NCBI RefSeq assembly: GCF_015831345.1
Contig: NZ_JADWYS010000001.1
Span: 630,118 to 694,117 of the forward strand
Origin: Caenimonas aquaedulcis
Lineage (GTDB): Bacteria > Pseudomonadota > Gammaproteobacteria > Burkholderiales > Burkholderiaceae_C
DNA: 64,000 nt
Reading direction: 5' to 3'
The notes below the pieces were generated by a model, which had not been told where the DNA came from, ran no database searches, and was given only the letters and a program-made list of their open reading frames with translations. The position numbers and the translations under genes are program-made. The first letter of the stretch is position 1. Every line of letters begins with the position of its first letter. Positions 1 through 10,839 of this stretch are shown in pieces.

Positions 1-293
1 AGCACGACGCCGTCCACCATCGACAGCGCACGCTCCACTTCGCCGCCGAAGTCCGCGTGGCCGGGGGTGTCGACGATGTTGATGTGCGTCCCCTTCCAGC
101 TCACCGCGCAGTTTTTTGCCAGGATGGTGATGCCGCGTTCGCGCTCGATGGCGTTGTTGTCCATCACGGTGTCGACCACCTTTTCGTGTTCGGCGAAGGT
201 GCCGGACTGGCGAAGGAGCTGGTCGACCATGGTGGTCTTGCCGTGGTCGACGTGCGCGATGATCGCGATGTTGCGGATTTGCTTGTTGGTCAT
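1..293 (-). CDS. typA: Translational GTPase TypA/BipA, N-terminal part (cut by window edge)
   Basis: Ribosome-associated GTPase of the EF-G/LepA family, involved in 50S assembly and stress or cold adaptation. About 97 N-terminal residues are present. The P-loop reads HVDHGKTT near residues 14-21, the switch region contains the ERGITI motif, and the G3 motif DTPGH lies near residue 75. The start codon overlaps the truB stop as ATGA, so it is translationally coupled to truB and is the last gene seen of the nusA-infB operon. The rest of the gene lies beyond base 1. Identification is firm because the G-domain sequence is canonical. Confidence 0.95.
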   Translation of the reverse strand, partial: MTNKQIRNIAIIAHVDHGKTTMVDQLLRQSGTFAEHEKVVDTVMDNNAIERERGITILAKNCAVSWKGTHINIVDTPGHADFGGEVERALSMVDGVV

Positions 294-1231
294 GTGTTGC
301 TTTCCAGAATCTGTTCGACTTCGGGCGGGCTCAGGAGCCTGCCCGGAATGAGTTCGCCGCCCTTCGCGTGGGCGGTGCCAAGAAGCGCGCGGGGACTGTC
401 GCCGTAGACGGCCACCTGCTCGGCATCCAGCCAATCGCCGCGCCGGCGCAGCCCGCTCAGGAATCGTCCGGCATTGTCCGGATCGAGGGTGACATGGGTA
501 TGTCCTTCGAGCAGCGAATCCACGGGCAACAGGGCCGAGACGCGCGCGCCCTCGTCCATCGCCTCGAACGCGTCGAGCGTGACGCACCGGGCGATCTCGA
601 ATTGCCCTGTCGCAGTCCGCCGCAGCGAGGTGAGGTGTCCGCCGCAGCCGAGCGCTGCGCCGATGTCCTCGCCCAGCGTGCGGATGTACGTGCCCTTGCT
701 GACGCGTGCGACCATGCGCAGCTCGCTCGGGCCGGAGGGAGCCAGCGACAAGTCGTGGATCACCACGTTGCGCGCTTCGCGCTCCACTTCCTCGCCCGCC
801 CGTGCGTACTCGTACAGTGCCTTGCCATCTTTCTTCAATGCGCTGTGCATCGGTGGGATTTGTCGTTGCGCACCGCTGAAACGCTGCACGAGCTGTGCCA
901 GCGCCGCGGCGTCGATGGCGGGAACTTCCCGCTGTTCGATGACGTCGCCCTCGGCATCCCCGGTGGATGTCTTCACGCCCAACCGGATGGTGGCTTCGTA
1001 GGTCTTGTCCGCTTCGAGCTGCAGCTGGCTGAATTTGGTCGCGGCGCCGAAGCAAAGCGGCAGCACGCCGGTGGCCAGCGGATCGAGCGTGCCCGTGTGG
1101 CCGGCCTTCTCGGCGCGCAGCAGCCATTTGCACTTCTGCAAGGCATTGTTGCTGGATAGACCCAGCGGTTTGTCGAGCAACAACACCCCATGCACAGGGC
1201 GCCGCTGCACCCTGGTGCGTGGCGCGTTCAT
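290..1231 (-). CDS. truB: tRNA pseudouridine(55) synthase TruB
   Basis: Isomerises U55 in the T-loop of most tRNAs; cytoplasmic. The 313-residue protein has the family length. The catalytic Asp is visible in [12 protein letters not shown] (about residue 50), with KPxGxSS just before it and a C-terminal extension that would form the PUA-like tail. I chose the ATG at 1231, which gives the usual short N-terminus before the HGVLLLDKP core; the frame continues upstream to 1408 only as an overlap with rbfA. It starts 2 bases after the rbfA stop and its own stop overlaps the typA start, so the three genes form one transcription and translation unit. Confidence 0.97.
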   Translation of the reverse strand: MNAPRTRVQRRPVHGVLLLDKPLGLSSNNALQKCKWLLRAEKAGHTGTLDPLATGVLPLCFGAATKFSQLQLEADKTYEATIRLGVKTSTGDAEGDVIEQREVPAIDAAALAQLVQRFSGAQRQIPPMHSALKKDGKALYEYARAGEEVEREARNVVIHDLSLAPSGPSELRMVARVSKGTYIRTLGEDIGAALGCGGHLTSLRRTATGQFEIARCVTLDAFEAMDEGARVSALLPVDSLLEGHTHVTLDPDNAGRFLSGLRRRGDWLDAEQVAVYGDSPRALLGTAHAKGGELIPGRLLSPPEVEQILESNT

Positions 1232-1233
1232 GG

Positions 1234-1605
1234 CTAGTCCTCTTTGGCGCGGGAGGAAACCGCCTTGGCGATCAAGGCGTTCATGTCCGCCGCGCGTTCG
1301 GTCGTGCGGTCGAACTGGAAGTGCAGCGTCGGCACGGTGTGGATGTGCAAACGCTTGAACAGGCCGTTGCGCAGGAATCCCGCGGCCTGGTTCAACGCCA
1401 GCTCGCATTCCGCGGGGTCGCCCACGAGCACGCTGAAGAAGACCTTCGCGTGCGCGTAGTCGGGCGTGACTTCCACCGCCTGGATCGTCACCATGCCCAC
1501 GCGAGGGTCCTTCAGCTCGCGCGCGATCAACTCCGTCAGATCGCGCTGGATCTGATCGGCGACCTTGAAGGCGCGGTTGGGCGTGGTGGCAGCTTTACGG
1601 ACCAT
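1234..1605 (-). CDS. rbfA: 30S ribosome-binding factor A
   Basis: Small KH-fold protein that binds the 30S subunit and assists 16S rRNA 5'-end maturation and cold adaptation. It has 123 residues, typical for the family. Visible signatures are the N-terminal RVADQI-like helix (here [15 protein letters not shown]), the KDPRVG stretch near residue 35, and the [12 protein letters not shown] beta strand. It lies between infB and truB as in most proteobacteria. A 42-bp gap from infB contains a strong hairpin (1619-1639) without a T-run, which may modulate readthrough or message processing ahead of rbfA. Confidence 0.96.
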   Translation of the reverse strand: MVRKAATTPNRAFKVADQIQRDLTELIARELKDPRVGMVTIQAVEVTPDYAHAKVFFSVLVGDPAECELALNQAAGFLRNGLFKRLHIHTVPTLHFQFDRTTERAADMNALIAKAVSSRAKED

Positions 1606-1618
1606 ATTTGCAGAAGGT

Positions 1619-1639
1619 CGGACCGCCGCAGGCGGTCCG
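1619..1639 (-). other. Intergenic hairpin between infB and rbfA
   Basis: A perfect 9-bp inverted repeat, CGGACCGCC and GGCGGTCCG with a 3-base loop, fills most of the infB-rbfA gap. On the transcribed minus strand it is not followed by a T-run, so it does not look like an intrinsic terminator. It could stabilise the upstream mRNA 3' end, act as an RNase processing site, or lie close enough to the rbfA start to affect initiation. The function is inferred only from position. Confidence 0.5.
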
Positions 1640-1647
1640 TTGACCCG

Positions 1648-4521
<2,874 letters not shown>

Positions 4522-4544
4522 GTGTTCTGGTGCCTTCCATCACA

Positions 4545-6041
4545 TCACTCTTGGGCCGCGGTGGCAGTGGTAAACCAGTGCTCGCGAGCCTTCATGATCA
4601 GGGACTTGGCCTCGTCCGCAGACTGGCCGGTGATATCGGTGAGTTCATCGACGGCCAGGTCGGCCAGGTCGTCGCGGGTGTGCACGCCGGCTTCGGCGAG
4701 CTTGGCGATCAGCGCGGGGTTCAGGCCGTCGAGGTCGCGCAGGTCCTGCGAGACTTCCTCGACGCTCTCTTCGCGCGCGATCTCCATGGTCAGCAGCGCA
4801 TCCTTGGCGCGCGACCGCAATTCGTTGACGGTGTCCTCGTCGAAGGATTCGATCTCCAGCATTTCCTGGATCGGCACGTAGGCCACTTCTTCCAGGCTGG
4901 TGAATCCCTCGGAGATCAGGATGTCGGCGATTTCCTCGTCCACGTCGAGCTTTTCCATGAACAGGGCGCGCTGCACCGTGGTTTCCTCGGCCTGCTTCTG
5001 GGCGGACTCGTTGGCATCCATGATGTTGATCTTCCAGCCCGTGAGGTCGGAAGCCAGGCGCACGTTCTGCCCGCCGCGGCCGATCGCGATCGCGAGGTTT
5101 TCCTCGTCGACCACGACGTCCATGGCGTGCTTTTCCTCGTCGACGACGATGGAGGACACGTTCGCGGGCGCCAGGGCGCCGATCACGAACTGCGCCGGAT
5201 CCTCGGACCACAGGACGATGTCCACGCGCTCACCCGCCAGTTCGTTCGTGACCGCGTTGACGCGCGTGCCGCGCACGCCGACGCAGGTGCCGATCGGGTC
5301 GACACGCTTGTCGTGCGAGAGCACGGCGATCTTGGCGCGCGAGCCCGGGTCGCGGGCGCAGCTCTTGATCTCCAGCAGGCCCTGCTCGATCTCGGGGACT
5401 TCCTGGCGGAACAGCTCGATCATGAATTCCGGCGCGGAACGCGACAGGATGATCGGCGCGCCGCGCAGCGTCAGGTCGACTTCCATGATCATGGCGCGGA
5501 CGCGGTCGCCGTTTCGCAGGTTCTCCTTGGGGATCATCTCGCCGCGGCGCAGGCGGCCTTCGACACGGCCGCTCTCCACGATGATGTCGCCCTTGTCCAT
5601 GCGCTTGACGGTGCCGACGAAGATCTTGTCGCCGCGCGACATGAAGTCGTTGAGCAGCATCTCGCGCTCGGCATCGCGGATCTTCTGCAGGATCACCTGC
5701 TTGGCGGCCATCGCGCCGATGCGGCCGATCGGGACGGACTCCACCGATTCCTCGATGTACTCGCCCTCCTCGACGTCGGCGATGCGCTCCTTCGCGTCCA
5801 TCAGCAGTTCTTCGGCGTCGGGGTTCTGCAGGCCCGCCTCGTCGGGCACGACCAGCCAGCGGCGGAAGGTCTCGTAGTTGCCGCTGTCGCGGTCCACCGC
5901 CACGCGGATGTCCACGTCGCCCGAATAGAGCTTCTTGGTGGCCTGCGCCAGTGCGGCTTCGACGGCACCGAACACGACGTCGCGCTCGACGTTCTTCTCG
6001 CGCGAGATCGCTTCAACCAGCATCAACATTTCGCGATTCAT
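4545..6041 (-). CDS. nusA: Transcription termination/antitermination factor NusA
   Basis: RNA-polymerase-associated factor that promotes pausing, intrinsic termination and antitermination. It has 498 residues, matching the proteobacterial long form. The order is an N-terminal RNAP-binding domain ([13 protein letters not shown]...), S1 and two KH domains around residues 135-345 (GxRGxRV-like [10 protein letters not shown] and [11 protein letters not shown]), and two acidic C-terminal helix-hairpin repeats, the second ending [20 protein letters not shown]. It starts one base after the rimP stop, so the two are coupled. Confidence 0.98.
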   Translation of the reverse strand: MNREMLMLVEAISREKNVERDVVFGAVEAALAQATKKLYSGDVDIRVAVDRDSGNYETFRRWLVVPDEAGLQNPDAEELLMDAKERIADVEEGEYIEESVESVPIGRIGAMAAKQVILQKIRDAEREMLLNDFMSRGDKIFVGTVKRMDKGDIIVESGRVEGRLRRGEMIPKENLRNGDRVRAMIMEVDLTLRGAPIILSRSAPEFMIELFRQEVPEIEQGLLEIKSCARDPGSRAKIAVLSHDKRVDPIGTCVGVRGTRVNAVTNELAGERVDIVLWSEDPAQFVIGALAPANVSSIVVDEEKHAMDVVVDEENLAIAIGRGGQNVRLASDLTGWKINIMDANESAQKQAEETTVQRALFMEKLDVDEEIADILISEGFTSLEEVAYVPIQEMLEIESFDEDTVNELRSRAKDALLTMEIAREESVEEVSQDLRDLDGLNPALIAKLAEAGVHTRDDLADLAVDELTDITGQSADEAKSLIMKAREHWFTTATAAQE

Positions 6042-6042
6042 T

Positions 6043-6630
6043 TCACGACTCTCCTAACTGCCTGGGCTTCCTGCCCTTGAAATCAACGATCGGTGCCAAA
6101 CGCGCGTCCTTCAGCTCGTCCAGCGTGAATCCCAACACCTGCAGCGGAGGCGGCACCCGCTTGGCGCTCACCTTCTGACCCGGCTTTGCTTCCGGCTCGT
6201 CGCTCCACGTGATCTGCCAGCCCGCGCCTTCTCCGCGCGACAACTGGCCCCGAAACTTCTTGCGGTTCGCGGCCACCTGGCCGGCCGCCGCGGCGCCCAT
6301 CGGCGCCTTCAGCGTGATGTCCACCAGTTCGCCCGAGAAACGCTCGAAATCCTGCTCGCTCCTGAGCGGCCTGTCGATCCCCGGCGACGACACTTCCAGC
6401 CGCTTGTATTCCGCGCCTTCGACTTCCAGCGCGAACTGCAGCTGCCGCGTCACCTTCTCGCAGTCCTCCACGTTCACGAACTGCTGCTGGCCCGGCTTCC
6501 ATGGCAGGTCGATCGTGATGCGCAGCAAGCCCCCGGCGGAGCGTTCGATCTCCACCAAGTCGTAACCGAGACCGGTTACCGTCTGCTCCACGATGTCCTG
6601 GAATGCCACTGCCTCGGATGCCCCTTGCAC
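6043..6630 (-). CDS. rimP: Ribosome maturation factor RimP
   Basis: Needed for maturation of the 30S subunit; cytoplasmic. The core sequence ([20 protein letters not shown], then the SSPGIDRPL motif) is typical, and the 195-residue length fits. The start is uncertain: the GTG at 6630 gives the longest form, while an in-frame GTG at 6609 would begin just before the conserved core and is also reasonable. It is the first gene of the operon, preceded by a sigma70-like promoter and a T-tailed hairpin in the leader. Confidence 0.93.
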   Translation of the reverse strand: MQGASEAVAFQDIVEQTVTGLGYDLVEIERSAGGLLRITIDLPWKPGQQQFVNVEDCEKVTRQLQFALEVEGAEYKRLEVSSPGIDRPLRSEQDFERFSGELVDITLKAPMGAAAAGQVAANRKKFRGQLSRGEGAGWQITWSDEPEAKPGQKVSAKRVPPPLQVLGFTLDELKDARLAPIVDFKGRKPRQLGES

Positions 6631-6657
6631 TTGCGTTGCGCCAATAAACGATCGACC

Positions 6658-6694
6658 AAAAAAAACGGGCGGTGATTACCCGCCCGTTTGGTCG
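6658..6694 (-). terminator. T-tailed hairpin in the rimP leader (attenuator candidate)
   Basis: Reading the minus strand, a 10-bp stem (AAACGGGCGG / CCGCCCGTTT, 7-base loop) is followed by nine T residues at 6666-6658. This is a textbook intrinsic terminator, but it lies about 10-40 bases downstream of the promoter at 6706-6734 and upstream of rimP. It can therefore both end arfB/yej transcripts and attenuate the rimP-nusA operon. NusA autoregulation through leader termination is known in enterobacteria, and rimP-leader RNA families have been described in proteobacteria. Attenuation here is inference. Confidence 0.8.
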
Positions 6695-6705
6695 TGAAGC
6701 AAGGA

Positions 6706-6734
6706 TTGTACCTCGAAACGCCTTGTTTTGCAAG
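6706..6734 (-). promoter_or_regulatory. Sigma70-type promoter of the rimP-nusA-infB operon
   Basis: On the minus strand TTGCAA (6734-6729) and TACAAT (6711-6706) are separated by exactly 17 bases, close to both sigma70 consensus boxes. Transcription would begin near 6699-6700, just before the leader hairpin, leaving roughly a 70-base leader for rimP. Confidence 0.75.
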
Positions 6735-6760
6735 GGGTTACAGGCCCCCGAACACCTGTG

Positions 6761-7171
6761 CTACTCGTCCACCCGGCCCCTCAAGACCTTGACCTGCGAA
6801 CGCAGGTTCTTGGACTCCAGCCGCCTCCTTTTGGACGCGTAGGTCGGCTTGGTCGGGCGGCGCATGCGCGGCGGCTCGGCGACGCTGTCCACCAGTTCCT
6901 GCAGGCGTCCCAAGGCCTCGGCGCGGTTCATGTCCTGGCTGCGATGCGTCTGGGCCTTGATGATGAGCACGCCGTCCCGGGTGATGCGCTGGTCGGCCAG
7001 GGCCAGCAGCCGCTCCTTGTGATCCGGCGCCAAGGATGAGTTGGGGATGTCGAAGCGCAGATGGATGGCGCTGGACACCTTGTTCACGTTCTGGCCCCCC
7101 GCGCCCTGCGCCCGCATGGCCGTGAGTTCGACCTCGGATTCGGGGATTGTCGTCGAAGCCCGGGTGGCCAT
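6761..7171 (-). CDS. arfB: Alternative ribosome-rescue factor B (peptidyl-tRNA hydrolase)
   Basis: Rescues ribosomes stalled on non-stop messages by hydrolysing peptidyl-tRNA. The 136-residue protein carries the GGQ motif at about residues 25-27 (AQGAGGQNVNK) and the basic C-terminal tail (KRRRLESKNLRSQVK) that enters the empty mRNA channel, which separates ArfB/YaeJ from RF1/RF2. It begins 9 bases after yejF ends and is probably transcribed as the last gene of that operon. The family is normally not linked functionally to peptide import, so co-transcription may be incidental. Confidence 0.93.
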   Translation of the reverse strand: MATRASTTIPESEVELTAMRAQGAGGQNVNKVSSAIHLRFDIPNSSLAPDHKERLLALADQRITRDGVLIIKAQTHRSQDMNRAEALGRLQELVDSVAEPPRMRRPTKPTYASKRRRLESKNLRSQVKVLRGRVDE

Positions 7172-7180
7172 CCCCTGTCC

Positions 7181-8782
7181 TCAGGAAGCGGCGGCGACGA
7201 GCGTGCGGGTGTAGTCCTCGCGGGGCGAATCCAGCACCTGCGCCACCGTCCCGGATTCGAGGATGTCCCCGTCCTTCATCACCATCACGTCGTGCGCCAT
7301 CGCGCGGATCACGTCGACGTCGTGCGTGATGAGCAGGTAGCTCAGGCCCTTCTCGCGCTGGAGCCGCTGCAGCAGCTTGAGCACCTGCTTCTGGATCGTC
7401 ACGTCCAGCGCGCTGGTGGGCTCGTCGAGCACGAGGAGCTGCGGGCCCACGATCAGCGCACGCGCGATGGCCAGGCGTTGCCGCTGCCCGCCCGAGAATT
7501 CATGCGGATAGCGCTGCAGGAGGCCCGGGAACTGGGATTCGGTGAGGCCCACGTCGTGCAGCGCCTGCAGCACGCGTTCGCGCCGGCCGTCGATCTTCAG
7601 GCCGGGTTCGTGCACGAGCAGTCCTTCGCCCACGATTTCCTCCACTGTCATGCGCGGCGACAGGGATGAGAACGGATCCTGGAAAACCACCTGCACGAGC
7701 CGCCGGATCGCCTTGTTTGCCGCGGCATCGGGGCCCCATTGCCGGCCGACGACGCCAAGTTCGCCGCGATGCGGGATCAGGCCAAGCGCCGCCATCGCGA
7801 GGGTGGACTTGCCGGAACCCGATTCGCCGACCACCCCGAGCGTGCGGCCCGCCGGGATCGCGAAGCCGGCGTTTTTCACCGCGACGAATTCGCCCTTGCG
7901 GAACCAGCCTTTCACCCCGGGCAGCGAGACGGGATAGGCGACCTGCAGCCCCTTCGCGTCCATCACGGGAGCGCCGGCGGGCGCATCGCCCTCCACGACA
8001 TCGCGTTCGGGGCGGCTGTCGATCAGCTTGCGCGTGTACGGGTGCTGGGGATTGGCGAAGATTTCGTCGACCGGTCCCTGCTCCACCAGGTACCCGTTCT
8101 CCATCACGGCCACGCGATCGGCGAACTTGCGCACCAGGTTCAGGTCGTGCGTGATCAGCAGCATCGACATGCCGTTCTGCTTCTGCACGTCGCCCAGCAG
8201 GTCCAGGATTTGCGAGCGCAGGGTCACATCCAGCGCGGTCGTCGGCTCGTCCGCGAGCAGCAGGCGGGGCCTGCCGGAAAGCGCCATCGCGATCATCGCG
8301 CGCTGGCGCTGGCCGCCGGACAACTGGTGCGGATACGCCATCGCGCGCCGCTCGGGTTCCGGAATGCCGGTCGCGCGCAAGGCCTCCACCGCAGCATCCC
8401 AGGCTTCGCGCTTGGTAAGGCCTTCCTTGAGCTGCAGCACCTCCGCGATCTGGTCGCCGATGGGAAACAGCGGGTTCAGCGCCGTCATCGGCTCCTGGAA
8501 GATCATCGCGATCTCGCGGCCGCGGATCGCGCGCTGTTCACGCTCGGGCATCGCCACGAGGTCGCGCGCCGCGCCGCCCTCGAGGCCCGTGAACTGCGCG
8601 GTCCCCGTCACGTCGGCGTTCTGCACAAGGCCCAGCAGGCTGAGCGCCGTGACGGTCTTGCCCGAGCCGGATTCACCGACCAGCGCGAGTTTCTCGCCGG
8701 GTGCGATGGTGAAGCTCACGCCGTGCACGACTTCCTTGCCGGCGAAGGCGACCCTCAGGTTGTTGACTTCGAGCAGGTTCAT
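7181..8782 (-). CDS. yejF: Dual-domain peptide ABC transporter ATPase, YejF-like
   Basis: ATP-binding subunit of an oligopeptide/microcin-C-type importer. The 533-residue protein is a tandem of two ABC domains: Walker A GESGSGKT near residue 38 and GESGSGKS near residue 320, each with an LSGGQRQR- or FSGGQRQR-type signature and a Walker B ending in DEPT. Each half also shows the oligopeptide-family C-terminal motif (NPQHPYTRKL in the first). I chose the ATG at 8782, which overlaps the yejE stop as ATGA; the longer frame upstream runs over yejE. Confidence 0.92.
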   Translation of the reverse strand: MNLLEVNNLRVAFAGKEVVHGVSFTIAPGEKLALVGESGSGKTVTALSLLGLVQNADVTGTAQFTGLEGGAARDLVAMPEREQRAIRGREIAMIFQEPMTALNPLFPIGDQIAEVLQLKEGLTKREAWDAAVEALRATGIPEPERRAMAYPHQLSGGQRQRAMIAMALSGRPRLLLADEPTTALDVTLRSQILDLLGDVQKQNGMSMLLITHDLNLVRKFADRVAVMENGYLVEQGPVDEIFANPQHPYTRKLIDSRPERDVVEGDAPAGAPVMDAKGLQVAYPVSLPGVKGWFRKGEFVAVKNAGFAIPAGRTLGVVGESGSGKSTLAMAALGLIPHRGELGVVGRQWGPDAAANKAIRRLVQVVFQDPFSSLSPRMTVEEIVGEGLLVHEPGLKIDGRRERVLQALHDVGLTESQFPGLLQRYPHEFSGGQRQRLAIARALIVGPQLLVLDEPTSALDVTIQKQVLKLLQRLQREKGLSYLLITHDVDVIRAMAHDVMVMKDGDILESGTVAQVLDSPREDYTRTLVAAAS

Positions 8783-9846
8783 CGGTCGGCCTTCCGGGGA
8801 TCGAGCGCGTCGCGCAAGGCGTCGCCCATGAAGGTGAGCAGGCACAGTGTCAACACCAGCACGCCGAAGGTGGACAGCGAAATCCACCAGGCATCCAGGT
8901 TCTGCTTGCCCTGCTGGAGGAGCTCGCCCAGCGAAGGCGTGCCGGGCGGGACACCGAGGCCGAGGAAGTCCAGCGAGGTCAGCGCGAGGATGGCCGCGCT
9001 CATGCGAAACGGCATGAAGGTCACGACCGGCGTCATGCTGTTTGGCATGATGTGCCGCCACATGATGCGCTGGTTGCCCACGCCCAGCGCCCGCGCGGCC
9101 CGGACATAGTCCATCTGCCGGTTGCGCAGGAATTCGGCGCGCACGTAATGCGACAGGCTGGTCCACCCGAAGAGGCTCAGCAGGATCAGCAACAGCGCCA
9201 CACTCGGCGCGAAGATCGCGCTGAAGATGATCAGCAGGTACAGCTCCGGCATCGATTCCCAGACTTCGATGAAGCGCTGGAAGGCCAGGTCGATCTTTCC
9301 GGCGAAGTAGCCCTGGATCGCACCGGAGATGACGCCCAGCACGAGCCCGATCGCCATCAGCGCCAGCCCGAAAAGCACGCTGAGCCGGAAACCATACAGG
9401 AGTTGCGCCACCATGTCGCGGCCGCGTTCGTCGGTGCCCAGCCAGTTCTCGGCCGAAGGCGGGCTGGGGAACGGGTATTTCGAGTAGTACGCGAGCGTCT
9501 TCGACCCATACGGGTTCAACGTGAACAGCATCCAGTTGCCGGGCTCGGACATCTTCTTGCGGATGAAGGGGTCGTGGTAGTCGGCGGTGGATTCGAAGTC
9601 GCCGCCGAAGGTCTTCTCCGAATAGTCCTTCGCGATCGGGAAGTAGTAGCTGCCGTTGTAATGCACAACGAGCGGCCGGTCGTTCGAAAGCACCTCGGCG
9701 AAGAGGCTGACGAACAGCATCGCCAGGAAGATGACCAGGCTGATGAAGCCGAGGCGGTTCCTGCGAAAGCGCCCCCAGGCGCGCGCGCCCGGGCTGTTGG
9801 CGGCGGGACGTTCAATCGAATTTGACACGGGGATCGGCCCAGACAT
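8779..9846 (-). CDS. yejE: Peptide ABC transporter permease, YejE-like
   Basis: Inner-membrane permease of the importer. It has 355 residues, an N-terminal TM segment (LGFISLVIFLAMLFVSLFAEV) with a periplasmic insertion of about 100 residues characteristic of YejE, then five more TM segments. The EAA-type cytoplasmic loop for ATPase contact reads DYVRAARALGVGNQRIMWRH. The start overlaps the end of yejB by 35 bases and the stop overlaps yejF, so the subunits are tightly coupled. Confidence 0.92.
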   Translation of the reverse strand: MSGPIPVSNSIERPAANSPGARAWGRFRRNRLGFISLVIFLAMLFVSLFAEVLSNDRPLVVHYNGSYYFPIAKDYSEKTFGGDFESTADYHDPFIRKKMSEPGNWMLFTLNPYGSKTLAYYSKYPFPSPPSAENWLGTDERGRDMVAQLLYGFRLSVLFGLALMAIGLVLGVISGAIQGYFAGKIDLAFQRFIEVWESMPELYLLIIFSAIFAPSVALLLILLSLFGWTSLSHYVRAEFLRNRQMDYVRAARALGVGNQRIMWRHIMPNSMTPVVTFMPFRMSAAILALTSLDFLGLGVPPGTPSLGELLQQGKQNLDAWWISLSTFGVLVLTLCLLTFMGDALRDALDPRKADR

Positions 9847-10831
9847 AACTCAGGTCGCTGATCAGCTTCGTGACGAGGCCGATGAGCGTGAAGACGAACA
9901 GCGCGCCCAGCACCACGGGGTAGTCCCGCCGGATCACGCTCTCATAGCTCAGCAGGCCGAGCCCGTCGAGCGAGAACAGGGTTTCGATCAACAGCGACCC
10001 CGTGAAGAACGCACCGATAAAAGCAGCCGGAAAGCCGGTGAGGATCGGGATCAGCGCGTTGCGGAACACGTGCTTCCAGAGCACGCGCCGCTCGCTCAGG
10101 CCCTTGGCGCGCGCCGTCAGCACGTATTGCTTCCGGATTTCCTCCAGGAAGGAATTCTTCGTGAGCATCGTGGTGACAGCGAAGCTTCCGAGCACCATGG
10201 CCGTCACCGGAAGCGCGATGTGCCACAGGTAGTCCGCGATGCGCCCTCCCCAGCTCAGGTCGTCCCAGTTGGAGGACGTCAATCCGCGCAGCGGGAACCA
10301 CTCCAGCTGCCCGCCGAAGATCACGAGCAGGAAGAGGCCCAGGACGAAGCCCGGGATCGCGTAGCCGACCAGGACGAGCACCGTCGTGATGAAGTCGAAT
10401 CGCGAGCCGGCGCGCACCGCCTTCGCCACCCCGAGCGGCACCGCGATGAGGTAGCTGATGAAGAAGGTCCACAGCCCGAGGCTGATCGAGACGGGCAGCT
10501 TTTCGACGATGAGCTGCGCGACCGGCTTGTTCTGCTGGAAGCTGCGGCCCAGGTCGAAGCGCGCGTACTGGCCGAGCATCTTCCAGAAGCGCTCCGCGGG
10601 CGGCTTGTCGAAGCCGTACAGCGCCTTGATTTCCTCGATGCGCTTCGGGCTCACGCCCTGCCCGCCCCGATAGGCCGAGGTGTCGCCGCCGCCGCCGACG
10701 CGCCTGGCTTCGGCGAGGTATTGCTCCACGGGCCCGCCGGGCACGAACTGGGTGACGGTGAAGGTGATGAGCAGGACACCGAAGAGTGTCGGCAGCATCA
10801 GCAGGATGCGCTTGAGGATGTAGGCGGCCAT
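9812..10831 (-). CDS. yejB: Peptide ABC transporter permease, YejB-like
   Basis: Second inner-membrane permease of the importer, 339 residues. It begins MAAYILKRILLMLPTLFGVLLI, the usual DppB/YejB first TM helix, followed by FVPGGP and a periplasmic segment, then BPD_transp_1 helices with the EAA-like loop YVLTARAKGLSERRVLWKH. It starts 8 bases after the yejA stop. The start was placed at the ATG at 10831 because the preceding in-frame sequence is antisense-like shadow of yejA. Confidence 0.93.
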   Translation of the reverse strand: MAAYILKRILLMLPTLFGVLLITFTVTQFVPGGPVEQYLAEARRVGGGGDTSAYRGGQGVSPKRIEEIKALYGFDKPPAERFWKMLGQYARFDLGRSFQQNKPVAQLIVEKLPVSISLGLWTFFISYLIAVPLGVAKAVRAGSRFDFITTVLVLVGYAIPGFVLGLFLLVIFGGQLEWFPLRGLTSSNWDDLSWGGRIADYLWHIALPVTAMVLGSFAVTTMLTKNSFLEEIRKQYVLTARAKGLSERRVLWKHVFRNALIPILTGFPAAFIGAFFTGSLLIETLFSLDGLGLLSYESVIRRDYPVVLGALFVFTLIGLVTKLISDLSYVWADPRVKFD

Positions 10832-10839
10832 GGTGTCGG

